From: Fusobacteriales bacterium | Lineage (GTDB): Bacteria; Fusobacteriota; Fusobacteriia; Fusobacteriales; Fusobacteriaceae | DNA: 34,298 nt | NCBI GenBank assembly: GCA_020063625.1 | Contig: JAICDD010000003.1 | Span: 80,833-115,130 of the forward strand | Direction: 5' to 3' | Part shown: one piece after another, positions 16,171-25,011 of the stretch | Layout: each line of letters starts with the position of its first letter | How positions within the stretch are numbered: the stretch's first letter is position 1 | Program-made: the position numbers and the translations under genes | The notes under the pieces: model-generated | The model's database searches: none | Told to the model about the DNA's origin: nothing | Seen by the model: the letters and a program-made list of their open reading frames with translations, nothing else

Positions 16171-17658
16171 CTATACTTTTAAAACTAGTAATGTTATATC
16201 ATCTGTTTGTAATTTATCCCCTCTATATGCTTTTACTCCATTTAATATTTCATCTTTTATCTCTGTACTTGTTTTATAACTATTTTTTAATATTATTTCT
16301 TTTAATCTTTCTATTCCAAATAGTTCCCCATTTTCATTTTCTGCTTCTGTTATTCCATCAGTATAATACACTAATATATCATTCTTAAAAAGTTGTAATT
16401 TTCCTTCTTTATAATTATAATTTTCTAAAAATCCAATAGCTATTCCTTTTACATTCTCTTCTATTATTTTATTTTCTTTATTTCTATACACTAAAAGCGG
16501 ATTATGTCCTGCATTAGAAAATTCAAGAATATTTGTTTTTTTATTGTATTTACTATGAAAAATAGTTACAAACATATCACTACTCATATCTTTATACATA
16601 AGTTTATTAAGCATATTTAACATAACATGAGGGGCATTTATTGTAAATGAAAGGGTTTTTAATATTGCTCTAATTGTTGTCATCAAAAGTGCTGCTGGTA
16701 CTCCTTTTCCACTTACATCTCCTATTGTAATATATATCTCATCTTCTGAATATACATTATAATCATAATAATCTCCACCTATCTCTTTTGCTGGCTCAAA
16801 ATATTCTGCTATATCAATATCAAATTTTACTCCAGATTTTTTTGGTAATAAATCTTTTTGTATTTTTGCTGCTATATTCAATTCTTTATTTAATCTCTCT
16901 TTTATTGCTAATTCTGAATAAACTTTTGAATTATTAATAGCTATAGCCACATGCATTGCTAATGCAGATATTGTTTCTCTATCATCTGATTTTCTTCTGT
17001 TTCCACTATCTTCTATAATATATATTACTCCTAATTCTTTTCCTTTTACATTTAAATTTGAATATATAATATCTTCATCTATATCTACTATCTCTTTTGA
17101 AATGTTTTCATAAATTAAGTTATAATTTAATTCTCCTTCTGTAAATTCATATTTATTTTTTGCTTTTACATTTCCTTTAGTTGCTTTATTTACTAATATC
17201 CCATCCTCCCATAAATATAATACTATTTTTTTAGCTCCTGTTAAAACAAAATAAGCATCTAATATTATAGAAATAATTTTATCTAGCTCTAATTCTGACA
17301 GTACTGATTTACCTATTGCATTTAAATTTGATAAATTTGCTACTCTTTTTTCTAAAACTAAATTACTATACTCTAACTCTGTAGATTTAGCTAATAAACT
17401 TTTATATGTTATATTTAGCTCTTTTTTATAAGAGTTTATCTCATCCAATGATATTTTCAATGCTTTTTCTTGATTTTCAATGTCGTTTATAAGCTCTATG
17501 TATTCATCTTGAATTTCATCATCTGTTTTATAATCTTTATTCCTTTGAATGATATTTTTAATCAGTTTTTCATTTGATTCTATCTTTTCTTTTTGATATT
17601 TTTGTTTAAAAAACATTATTATTCCTATACTTATTAATAAATATACCAATAAAATCAT
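16171..17658 (-). CDS. GAF-SpoIIE (RsbU-like) PP2C-type serine phosphatase
   Basis: 495 residues. One N-terminal membrane helix (ILLVYLLISIGIIMFF) is followed by a coiled coil to about residue 108, a GAF domain (about 110-245), and a SpoIIE/PPM phosphatase domain (about 262-495). The metal-binding Asps are visible in KEIGGDYYDY (Asp296), TIGDVSGKGVPAAL (Asp314), YYTDGITEAE (Asp434) and TDDITLLVLKV (Asp486/487). Such enzymes typically dephosphorylate a STAS-domain anti-anti-sigma factor in a partner-switching pathway; no STAS protein or RsbW-type kinase is in this window. Its ATG overlaps the stop of the lipoprotein gene by one base (TAATG), implying coupled translation. Confidence 0.93.
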   Translation of the reverse strand: MILLVYLLISIGIIMFFKQKYQKEKIESNEKLIKNIIQRNKDYKTDDEIQDEYIELINDIENQEKALKISLDEINSYKKELNITYKSLLAKSTELEYSNLVLEKRVANLSNLNAIGKSVLSELELDKIISIILDAYFVLTGAKKIVLYLWEDGILVNKATKGNVKAKNKYEFTEGELNYNLIYENISKEIVDIDEDIIYSNLNVKGKELGVIYIIEDSGNRRKSDDRETISALAMHVAIAINNSKVYSELAIKERLNKELNIAAKIQKDLLPKKSGVKFDIDIAEYFEPAKEIGGDYYDYNVYSEDEIYITIGDVSGKGVPAALLMTTIRAILKTLSFTINAPHVMLNMLNKLMYKDMSSDMFVTIFHSKYNKKTNILEFSNAGHNPLLVYRNKENKIIEENVKGIAIGFLENYNYKEGKLQLFKNDILVYYTDGITEAENENGELFGIERLKEIILKNSYKTSTEIKDEILNGVKAYRGDKLQTDDITLLVLKV

Positions 17659-18599
17659 TATTTTTCTCCTTTTAAAAACTCATTCAAAGTAATTAGATTT
17701 TTATATTTAAGTAATCCTTTCAAAACAGTGTTTTCTACTTCAATAAAAATATTATAGTCATTATATTCTTTTATATTTTTTTCTCCATTTACAAAAAATA
17801 CAAATTCATTATTATATAGATATCCTTTATATTTATTATTCGATATTATAACAGGTTTATCTAATTTTATTATTTTATTATATATTTTTTCTATAATATC
17901 TTCTGTTAGGTTTGTTATATATGCATATTCATATTTTGAGATTTTATTTTTTAATATACTTTCATACTCTATATTGACATTTCTATCACTAAAATATATT
18001 TTATTATCTGCATCAAGATTGTCTAATTTAAATATATAGTTATAATTAGCATTAGTTATATATTTAAGTTGTTCTTCTCTTTTTTCTCTTAACTCTAAAA
18101 TTAATTCATTTTTTATTTTTTCTGTATATATATTCTCATTATCAAATTCATTTATTCTATCTAATCTATATAACCAATATTTAATTTGCAGTTTTAAATA
18201 ATCTTCTACTTTCTCTTTTTTTTCTTCTTTAAAATATTCTAACAATTCATTTTTTTCTTTTTCTGTTAAATCAGATGCTATTTTAGTAAATATTTTTTCT
18301 TCTTTAAATATTTTTTCATTTTTTAAAATTTCTAAATCTTCAAAAAATTCTTTTGAAAAAATAATATTCCTTTTTTCATTAATAGCAATAAATTTTTTTG
18401 ATATATCACTAAATTCTTTCCAAAATTGATTTTTTTCATTTATTGTTTTAGGATAATCTATATTAAATACTTTAATTATATTTTCTGTATTTTTCAATTC
18501 ACTTTTAAAAGGAACCTTTTCTAAAGGTTCCTTTCTTAAAATTATTTCTCTACTACATCCTGATATAATTAAAATTAAAAAAATTAAAAATTTTTTCAT
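17658..18599 (-). CDS. Lipoprotein of unknown function in the signalling operon
   Basis: 313 residues. MKKFLIFLILIISGCSREII is a signal peptide with lipobox ISGC (lipid on Cys15). The mature part is rich in Lys, Glu, Ile and Asn. It appears to have a helical, highly charged section (about 60-170, with EEKIFTKIASDLTEKEKNEL) and a more mixed C-terminal section (IIEKIYNKIIKLDKPVIISN, VFFVNGEKNIKEYNDYNIFI). I recognise no family. It overlaps the HD-GYP gene before it by 4 bases (ATGA) and the phosphatase gene after it by 1 base, so its dose is tied to two regulatory enzymes. An envelope sensor or anchor for the pathway is a reasonable inference, without direct evidence. Confidence 0.75.
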   Translation of the reverse strand: MKKFLIFLILIISGCSREIILRKEPLEKVPFKSELKNTENIIKVFNIDYPKTINEKNQFWKEFSDISKKFIAINEKRNIIFSKEFFEDLEILKNEKIFKEEKIFTKIASDLTEKEKNELLEYFKEEKKEKVEDYLKLQIKYWLYRLDRINEFDNENIYTEKIKNELILELREKREEQLKYITNANYNYIFKLDNLDADNKIYFSDRNVNIEYESILKNKISKYEYAYITNLTEDIIEKIYNKIIKLDKPVIISNNKYKGYLYNNEFVFFVNGEKNIKEYNDYNIFIEVENTVLKGLLKYKNLITLNEFLKGEK

Positions 18600-19642
18600 T
18601 CTGCTAACCCCATTATATGCAATAAAAAGTTTTCTTTTTTTGATAAATCTATTCTTTCTATTTTACCATTTTCCTCTATATCTATTACAGGTCTAAATAT
18701 ATTTTCTGTTACTTGTTTTACTGTTGCTATTTTACCGTTACTAAGTTTTACTTTACTTCCTATTGGAAACATTGACATAATTTTTAAAAATTTCTTAAAT
18801 AAAATTAAATCTATCTCTTTTCCAGAAGCGTGAACCATCTCTTTTATTGCTTCATTTGCACTAAATGCTTTTCTATAACTTCTATTTGATACAAGTGCCG
18901 CATAGACATCTGCTATTTTTAATACTTTAGACATATCTGGAATATCTTCTCCTCTAAGTCCATTTGGATATCCTTCTCCATCTATTCTTTCATGATGATA
19001 TTTTATAATCTCTAATACTTCTTTTTCTTCATCTTTCAATAATTCTAAAGAGATATCTATATGTTTTTTTACTTCTTCCATCTCTTCAGCAGTTAATTTA
19101 CCTTTTTTATCAATGATTTCTTTTTTTATTTTAAGCATGCCTACATCATGTAGTATTGCTGCTTTTCCTAATATTTCTAATTCTTCATCACTATAATTTA
19201 ATTCTTTTCCTAGCATAATTGCTAACATTGTAGTTTTTAAACTATGATCAAATAAATATTCATCTTCTGTTTTCATATCCATTAGTGATAAAAGTATATT
19301 TTTATCTTTTTCTATACTTCCAATTGTTTTATCTACAATTAATTCTACTGTAGTATCATCTATTTTATTATTTAAAATATCTTCTAACACTTCTTTTGTG
19401 TCTTCTATACTTTCTAAATACTCTTTTTTAAATTCCTCTTTTATTTTTTCTTCTTCAATTAATATATCTTCTATACTTTTTTCTTCATCTTTTATAGCTA
19501 CTTCTTCTATATTAAACTTTTTTATTCTTTCAATTAACTCTTTCGTTAATATAGTTCCTTCTTCTATAAGTACAATATTATTTACAATGATACCTTCTTT
19601 TAGTATCATATTTTCTTTCAATTCATTAGTTTTAACTATCAT
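18596..19642 (-). CDS. HD-GYP domain cyclic-di-GMP phosphodiesterase
   Basis: 348 residues, cytoplasmic. The N-terminal 50 residues (LKENMILKEGIIVNNIVLIEEGT) resemble the short domain often found before HD-GYP domains. A charged helical linker leads to the HD-GYP core: His133 (FDHSLKTTML), His165-Asp166 (ILHDVGMLKI), His194 (KKHIDISLEL), HHERIDGEGYPNGL (His216, His217 and the GYP at 224-226) and Asp245 (LKIADVYAAL). All metal ligands and the GYP motif are present, so it should hydrolyse c-di-GMP. The C-terminus has a small beta domain (FPIGSKVKLSNGKIATV). SD GGAGG precedes the ATG. It is coupled to the receiver gene by a 4-base overlap, so the receiver may be its separate regulatory subunit. 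Confidence 0.95.
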   Translation of the reverse strand: MIVKTNELKENMILKEGIIVNNIVLIEEGTILTKELIERIKKFNIEEVAIKDEEKSIEDILIEEEKIKEEFKKEYLESIEDTKEVLEDILNNKIDDTTVELIVDKTIGSIEKDKNILLSLMDMKTEDEYLFDHSLKTTMLAIMLGKELNYSDEELEILGKAAILHDVGMLKIKKEIIDKKGKLTAEEMEEVKKHIDISLELLKDEEKEVLEIIKYHHERIDGEGYPNGLRGEDIPDMSKVLKIADVYAALVSNRSYRKAFSANEAIKEMVHASGKEIDLILFKKFLKIMSMFPIGSKVKLSNGKIATVKQVTENIFRPVIDIEENGKIERIDLSKKENFLLHIMGLAE

Positions 19643-20022
19643 TCTTCTGCCTCCAATATTTTTGAAATTTTATTTTTCAATTCTAATATTTCAAAAGGTT
19701 TTGGTATAAATCCCTGAATTTCTACATCTAACATCTCTACTACATTTTTCATATTATGAAAAGCTGTTATCATAAATACTGGAACTTCTTTATTTATTTT
19801 TCTTATTTGTTGAATAGCTTCCAATCCATTCATATTTGGAAGTTGAATATCTAATAATATTAAATCTATTTTTTCTTTTTTTATAAGTTGCAATCCTTTT
19901 TCTGCTCTAGAAGCTTCTAAAACTTCATATCCCATATCAGATATTATCTCTTTTAATAAAAATCTGATAGTAGGCTCGTCGTCAATAATTAATACTGTTT
20001 TTATATTATTCACTCCTTTCAT
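19639..20022 (-). CDS. Stand-alone response-regulator receiver (probable true start ATA at 20004)
   Basis: A CheY-like receiver with IIDDEP, phospho-acceptor Asp in LLDIQLPNMNG, Thr in MITAF and Lys in IPKPF; no output domain. The coordinates use the only ATG (20022), but that ATG has no SD and lies within uvrC. A strong SD (AAAGGAGTGA) overlaps its codons 2-4, and 8 bases after AGGAG comes the in-frame ATA at 20004. Starting there gives KTVLIIDDEP straight after the first residue and puts the Asp at position 52, exactly as in the receiver at 8012-8386 (which starts KKILIVDDE). Only 121 residues would then be made. It overlaps HD-GYP by 4 bases and probably controls it. Confidence 0.85.
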   Translation of the reverse strand: MKGVNNIKTVLIIDDEPTIRFLLKEIISDMGYEVLEASRAEKGLQLIKKEKIDLILLDIQLPNMNGLEAIQQIRKINKEVPVFMITAFHNMKNVVEMLDVEIQGFIPKPFEILELKNKISKILEAEE

Positions 20023-21805
20023 TATTTAGTGAATTATATAGAGTAATTGCTATTTTTTCTGGTAATATAGATTTTAATTCCACTAAACTTTGTTTTTTTA
20101 TATTTTCAATTGATTTATATTTTTTTAATAATTTTTCTTTTCGTTTTGGACCAATTCCCTCTATTTTATCTAGTTCACTACTTATTATTCTTTTGCTTCT
20201 TAATTTTCTATGATAAGTAATTCCAAATCTATGTGCTTCATCTCTTAGTCTTTGAAGAATTTTAAGTGTTTCATCTCTTTTAGATATAATATATGGAAGA
20301 GTTTCCCCATATTTAAATATCTCTTCTTCACGTTTTGCAATACTTATTAAATCTATTTTATCAAGTTTTCCTACTTTCTGCAATATTTCTGCAGCTGAAT
20401 TTAATTGTCCTTTTCCTCCATCAATCAAAATAAGGTCTGGAAGCTCATTATCAGATAGTTTTGAATATCTTCTAAATAAAACTTCTCTCATCATATGAAA
20501 ATCATCTGGAGTATCTTTTGTTTTTATTTTAAATCTTCTATACTCTTTTTTTGCTGCTTTTCCTTCTAATGCTACACTCATTGAAGCAACAGCATCTTTC
20601 CCTTGTATATTTGATATATCAAAACATTCTATCCTTCTAGGAATTTTTTTTAATTTTAATATTGTAAATAAATTCTTTATCCCTGTTTCTAATACTGTTT
20701 TTCTATTATAAAAATTTTTTATTTCTTTTTCTAAATTTAAATATCCCATCTCTAGTAACTCTTTTCTTCTACTTTTTATTTCGGGATAATGTATATTTAC
20801 TTTTATCTTTTTTTCACTAAAACTCCACTCTTTTATCATTTTATCTAAATTTTTAAATTTTTTATCTAATATCAAATTTTTAGGTATTACATAATTATTA
20901 TAATACTGAATAAAAAAATCTAAAAAAAGTTCTTCTATACTACTATCTTCAATATTATTTTCTATATCTATTACTTGCTCATTTTTACCAATAATTATAC
21001 CATTTCTTATATTTAATACCTGTATAAATATATTTCCGTATTCCTCTTTTACTAAAAAAACATCTTCATCTATCTCTTTACCATATTCAATAATTTGATT
21101 TTTCATAGCATTTTTTACATTTTTTATTTTTTCTCTATATATAATAGCTGTCTCAAAATCCATCTTTTCACTATAATAATTCATCGTTTCTTCAAGACTA
21201 TTCAATACATCTTTATAATTTCCTTTTAAAAAAAGTTTTAATTGCTCTTTATTTTCATTATATTTTTCTTCTATCTCTTTATAAACACAAGGCCCTAAGC
21301 ACATTTTCATATAATATTTCAAACATGGTCTATCATATTTTTTATTCATATCTCTATTACAATCTCTTATCATAAATATTTTTTTTATAATTTTTATAAG
21401 TTCAAACGCTGTTCCTGGATAAGGTCCGAAATAATCTCCATCTTTATTTAAATATTTTGTATTTCTAATAATTGAAATTTTTGGAAATTTTTCATTTGAA
21501 ATAAAAAGATATGGATAAGTTTTTGAATCTTTTAAAGCTATATTATATTTCGGTTTATGTTTTTTTATTAAATTATTTTCTAAGATTAAAGCATCTAACT
21601 CTGTTTTACACAAAATATAATCAATACTATCTATATTTTTTACTAACTCTTCTGTCTTTTTTCTATCATGTTTTTTTTGAAAATAAGAAGTTACTCTTTT
21701 TCTTAAATTTTTTGCTTTACCTATATAAATAATTTTTTTATTAATATTTTTCATCAAATAAACTCCAGGCATATCTGGTAATTCATTTAATTCTATATTG
21801 CTCAT
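20006..21805 (-). CDS. uvrC: UvrABC excinuclease subunit C
   Basis: 599 residues, normal for UvrC, which makes the two incisions around a DNA lesion during nucleotide-excision repair. The GIY-YIG nuclease is at the N-terminus (MPGVYLMKNINKKIIYIGKA, then NLRKRVTSYF). A Cys cluster follows (CLKYYMKMCLGPCVYKE), then a UVR helix pair near residues 200-235 (SEKMDFETAIIYREKIKNV). The RNase-H-like nuclease is marked by RRIECFDISNIQG, DDFHMMREVLFRRY and LILIDGGKGQLN. The C-terminal helix-hairpin-helix (LDKIEGIGPKRKEKLLKKY) ends the protein. SD AGATAGGAG precedes the ATG. It lies between rapZ and a receiver-led signalling operon and may be co-transcribed with both. Confidence 0.97.
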   Translation of the reverse strand: MSNIELNELPDMPGVYLMKNINKKIIYIGKAKNLRKRVTSYFQKKHDRKKTEELVKNIDSIDYILCKTELDALILENNLIKKHKPKYNIALKDSKTYPYLFISNEKFPKISIIRNTKYLNKDGDYFGPYPGTAFELIKIIKKIFMIRDCNRDMNKKYDRPCLKYYMKMCLGPCVYKEIEEKYNENKEQLKLFLKGNYKDVLNSLEETMNYYSEKMDFETAIIYREKIKNVKNAMKNQIIEYGKEIDEDVFLVKEEYGNIFIQVLNIRNGIIIGKNEQVIDIENNIEDSSIEELFLDFFIQYYNNYVIPKNLILDKKFKNLDKMIKEWSFSEKKIKVNIHYPEIKSRRKELLEMGYLNLEKEIKNFYNRKTVLETGIKNLFTILKLKKIPRRIECFDISNIQGKDAVASMSVALEGKAAKKEYRRFKIKTKDTPDDFHMMREVLFRRYSKLSDNELPDLILIDGGKGQLNSAAEILQKVGKLDKIDLISIAKREEEIFKYGETLPYIISKRDETLKILQRLRDEAHRFGITYHRKLRSKRIISSELDKIEGIGPKRKEKLLKKYKSIENIKKQSLVELKSILPEKIAITLYNSLNNERSE

Positions 21806-21816
21806 ATAACTCCTAT

Positions 21817-22677
21817 CTAACTTTTTCTTATATCTCTATGTGCTTTTAATACCTCAATCATATCATTTGTTTTGAGTTCATCGTATAATTTGTTCACTAT
21901 ACTTACTGACCTATGTTTACCACCACTACATCCTATTCCTATTGATAAATGTGATTTCCCCTCTTTTATATATTGTGGTATTAAAAATAACAACATATCT
22001 TTAAGCTTTAAATAAAATTCATTTGTTAAATCAAAATCAAATACATAATTAAATACTTCTTTATCATTTCCTGTTTTATCTTTTAACTCTTCTATGTAAT
22101 ATGGATTTGGTAAAAATCTTACATCAAACATAAGATCTAAATCAATTGGAATACCATATTTAAATCCAAATGAAGAAATACTTACTGTTATTTGCTTTGT
22201 TTCACTTGTTAATAATTTTTCTAATTTTTGATTTAATTCTTTTACTCCTATATTTGAAGTATCTATTATTTCATTTGCTAATTCTTTTACTTCTTCTAAT
22301 TGCTTTCTTTCTTCTCTAATATTCTCTAAAAGAGTATTAAATTCTTTAACTGGATGCTTTCTTCTTGTTAAATTATATCTATTTAAAATAACTTCATTTT
22401 TAGAATCTAAAAATAGTATTTTAAAATTAATCTCTAATTTTTTTAAATTTTTACACTCACTTATAAATTCTTTTGCACTATTCCATGATCTACTATCTAC
22501 TACACAAGCTACTTTTCTTACCTTACTAGAATCAATAAATAATTTATAAATATTACTTAATAATTTTACTGGTAAATTATCTATTGTTAAATATCCCCTA
22601 TCTTCAAAAAATCTTATAGCACTTGATTTCCCTGCTCCAGACATTCCTGTTATTAATAATAATTCAAATCTTTTCAT
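21817..22677 (-). CDS. rapZ: RapZ-family nucleotide-binding protein
   Basis: 286 residues, the family's usual length. Walker A is ITGMSGAGKSSAIRFFED (residues 9-18), and a Walker B-like stretch is CVVDSRSW. The C-terminal RapZ domain ends with HLSIGIGCSGGKHRSVSIVN, the highly conserved signature. In Enterobacteria RapZ is the RNase E adaptor that targets sRNA GlmZ according to glucosamine-6-phosphate; in other bacteria (YvcJ) it binds nucleotides and its role is less clear. I see no GlmZ-like RNA here. SD GGGGGAG precedes the ATG. It follows the cheW terminator and leads directly into uvrC (11-base gap). Confidence 0.95.
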   Translation of the reverse strand: MKRFELLLITGMSGAGKSSAIRFFEDRGYLTIDNLPVKLLSNIYKLFIDSSKVRKVACVVDSRSWNSAKEFISECKNLKKLEINFKILFLDSKNEVILNRYNLTRRKHPVKEFNTLLENIREERKQLEEVKELANEIIDTSNIGVKELNQKLEKLLTSETKQITVSISSFGFKYGIPIDLDLMFDVRFLPNPYYIEELKDKTGNDKEVFNYVFDFDLTNEFYLKLKDMLLFLIPQYIKEGKSHLSIGIGCSGGKHRSVSIVNKLYDELKTNDMIEVLKAHRDIRKS

Positions 22678-22699
22678 ATCTCCCCCATATTTATATTTA

Positions 22700-22720
22700 A
22701 AGGCGGATTTTATCCGCCTT
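22700..22720 (-). terminator. Terminator between cheW and rapZ
   Basis: Minus strand AAGGCGGAT, loop AAA, ATCCGCCTT, then TAAATATAAAT. A perfect 9-bp stem begins 2 bases after the cheW stop. The T-tract is poor, so partial read-through into rapZ is likely; no separate rapZ promoter was found. Confidence 0.7.
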
Positions 22721-22722
22721 AA

Positions 22723-23205
22723 TTAATTTGTTTCTTCTATTTCTTTTAATATTTCTTTTTCTTCTAGTGTTAATATTTTTTCAATATTTAATAAAATTAA
22801 TAATCTATCATTAGTTTTAGCAATTCCATTTATAAATTCTCCTCTTACTCCTGCAACAATTTTTGGAGGTGCTTCTATAGATGAAGCTGGTACTTTTTCA
22901 ACTTCTGAAATTTCATCAACGATTATACCAAATTGTAATTCTTCTAATTTTAATATTAAAATTTTAGCATTATCATTTTCTTTTTGCTCTGCTAATCCAA
23001 ATCTTTTTCTAAGATTCATAATTGGAACTATTTTACCTCTTAAATTTACTATTCCTTTTATAAAATCTGGAGTATTTGGAAGTTGTGTTATCTCTGTCAT
23101 TTTTATAATTTCTTGAACTTGTAAAATATGAACTCCATAATAATTTTTGTCTAAAATAAATACTACAACCTGAAGTTCATCAGACATGTTTTTTTCTTTT
23201 TCCAT
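22723..23205 (-). CDS. cheW: CheW-like chemotaxis coupling protein
   Basis: 160 residues made up of a single CheW domain. It opens ELQVVVFILDKNYYGVHILQ, with the core VQEIIKMTEITQLPN, FIKGIVNLRGKIVPIMNLRKRFG and FGIIVDEISEVEKVPAS, all typical of CheW. CheW links methyl-accepting receptors to the CheA kinase at the membrane. No cheA, receptor or cheR/B gene is in the window, so it stands alone, with its own terminator and probably its own promoter. A GGGGGAC SD precedes the ATG at 23205. A paralogous role in another signalling array is possible, but together with the fliA-like fragment at the right edge it points to flagellar chemotaxis. Confidence 0.92.
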   Translation of the reverse strand: MEKEKNMSDELQVVVFILDKNYYGVHILQVQEIIKMTEITQLPNTPDFIKGIVNLRGKIVPIMNLRKRFGLAEQKENDNAKILILKLEELQFGIIVDEISEVEKVPASSIEAPPKIVAGVRGEFINGIAKTNDRLLILLNIEKILTLEEKEILKEIEETN

Positions 23206-23257
23206 ATTTAAGTCCCCCTTCTAATAATATACTATCTATAAATTCATCCTTTATTAA

Positions 23258-23263
23258 ATTATA
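23258..23263 (-). promoter_or_regulatory. Candidate -10 box for cheW
   Basis: TATAAT on the minus strand, 53 bases before the cheW ATG. No good -35 stands at the right distance (TGTACT at 17 bases is poor), so it may depend on an activator, another sigma factor, or not be a promoter. Confidence 0.35.
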
Positions 23264-23298
23264 CCTTGTAATTTTTTAAAAGTACAGAAAAATATTAT

Positions 23299-25011
23299 TT
23301 ACATTCTTTCTACTGTGTTTATTCCTAATAAATTCAATCCTTCTTTTATTATAAATGATACTTTATCACATAATATAAGTCTTGAATTTATTATCTCTTC
23401 ATTCTCACCTTTTAAGATAGGTAGTGCATTATAAAAAGTGTTAAATTTTTTAGATAATTCAAATATATAATCTGCTAATAAATTTGGTTTAAAATTATTT
23501 GCTGATAAAATTACTGTTCTTGGAAATTGAAATAAAAATTTAATTAAATTTATTTCACTCTCTTCTGTAAAAATTAATTTTTTATTATAATCAACTTTTA
23601 TATTATTTTCATTAGCATTTCTCATTATAGATCTTATTCTTGCATAACTATATTGTAAATATGGTGATGTATTTCCTTCAAAACTTAAAATTTTATCCCA
23701 TTCAAAAATAATAGGACTAGTTCTATTTTGAGAAAGGTCTGCATATTTTACTGCTCCTACTCCCACTATTTCAGCAATATTTCTTTTTTCTTCTTCACTA
23801 AGAGTAGGATTTTTTTCTGCTACTATTTTATATGCTCTATCTACAGATTCATCTAATAAATCATTTAATTTTATTACATTCCCTTTTCTAGTAGAAAAAA
23901 TTCCATCAGCAAATCTCATTATTCCAAACCATATATGATGTTTTTCATCTTTCCAATTCAGCATATCTGTAATTTCAAATATTTGTCTAAAATGATCTTG
24001 CTGTCTTTCGTCTGTTACATATATTATTTTATTTAAATTATAATTTTCTCTTCTATATTTTATAGTTGCTAAATCTGATGTTGAATATAAATATGCCCCA
24101 TCTTTTTTTTGTACTATACATGGATGTAAATTTTTCTCTTCATCAAAAAATACAACTAATGCTCCATCATCTTCTTTAGCAATCCCTTTTGCTTTTAACT
24201 CTTCTATAACTACAGGCATTATGTCATGATAAAAAGATTCTCCATAATAAGTATCAAACTCTATATCCATTCTTTTATAAATTTTATCATATTCTTGAAG
24301 TGAAACTTTTATAAATTCTTCCCATAATTTTTTAGCTTCTTCATCTCCTTGTTGAAGCTTTCTAAGTTCTTCTCTCGCTAAATCTTCTAATGTATTATCT
24401 TCTTCACTTCTTTTAGAAAACTCTACATAAATTCTTTCTAACTCTTCTATTGGATTTTTTTCATAATTATATTTATCTAACCAGTTTTTATATCCAACTA
24501 TAAGCTTCCCAAATTGTGTTCCCCAATCTCCTATATGATTATCAGCTATAATATTATATCCTAAAAATTTATATATTCTTTTTATTGAATCCCCTATTAC
24601 AGTACTTCTTAAATGTCCTATATGCATTCTTTTAGCAATATTAGGTGATGAATAATCAATAACTACATCTCCATCTTTATCTAAAAAATCAAAATCAAAT
24701 TTTTCTCCTATTTTTTTTAGCTCATTTGCTAAATATTCTGTTTTTAAAAAAATATTTATAAATCCAGGTCCAGCTATCTCTATTTTTTCAATTATTTCAT
24801 TTTCTTTAATATTATTTATTATTTTTTCAGCGATTTTTCTAGGATTATCTCCTATTTTTTTTGCATTAACCATTGCAAAATTTGTTTGATAATCTCCAAA
24901 TTTTAAATTATTTGAAGGTTGGATACTTACTTCATCTATCTCAATGTTTTCAAATGTTTCTTTTATTGCATTTAATAAATATGACTCAATCTTCTTTTCT
25001 ATTAATGTCAT
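23299..25011 (-). CDS. argS: Arginyl-tRNA synthetase
   Basis: 570 residues from ATG at 25011, chosen because AAAAGGAG lies 7 bases before it; a longer in-frame extension to 25068 has no SD and encodes residues unlike the family. The class I HIGH motif is in SSPNIAKRMHIGHLRSTVIGD, and the second signature is the ArgRS-type GIFSTRKGNVIKLNDLLDES instead of KMSKS. N-terminal Arg-S domain (PSNNLKFGDYQTNFAM) and C-terminal DALR domain (SYARIRSIMRN through GLNLLGINTVERM) are complete. It attaches arginine to tRNA-Arg. It lies downstream of aspS with the 6S RNA gene between them. Confidence 0.97.
   Translation of the reverse strand: MTLIEKKIESYLLNAIKETFENIEIDEVSIQPSNNLKFGDYQTNFAMVNAKKIGDNPRKIAEKIINNIKENEIIEKIEIAGPGFINIFLKTEYLANELKKIGEKFDFDFLDKDGDVVIDYSSPNIAKRMHIGHLRSTVIGDSIKRIYKFLGYNIIADNHIGDWGTQFGKLIVGYKNWLDKYNYEKNPIEELERIYVEFSKRSEEDNTLEDLAREELRKLQQGDEEAKKLWEEFIKVSLQEYDKIYKRMDIEFDTYYGESFYHDIMPVVIEELKAKGIAKEDDGALVVFFDEEKNLHPCIVQKKDGAYLYSTSDLATIKYRRENYNLNKIIYVTDERQQDHFRQIFEITDMLNWKDEKHHIWFGIMRFADGIFSTRKGNVIKLNDLLDESVDRAYKIVAEKNPTLSEEEKRNIAEIVGVGAVKYADLSQNRTSPIIFEWDKILSFEGNTSPYLQYSYARIRSIMRNANENNIKVDYNKKLIFTEESEINLIKFLFQFPRTVILSANNFKPNLLADYIFELSKKFNTFYNALPILKGENEEIINSRLILCDKVSFIIKEGLNLLGINTVERM

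Noticed and set aside
19398-19709. Plus-strand frame of 103 codons rich in Ser, Ile and Phe
   Set aside because: Antisense to the HD-GYP gene; Ser/Ile/Phe runs mirror the Glu/Lys-rich linker on the other strand.
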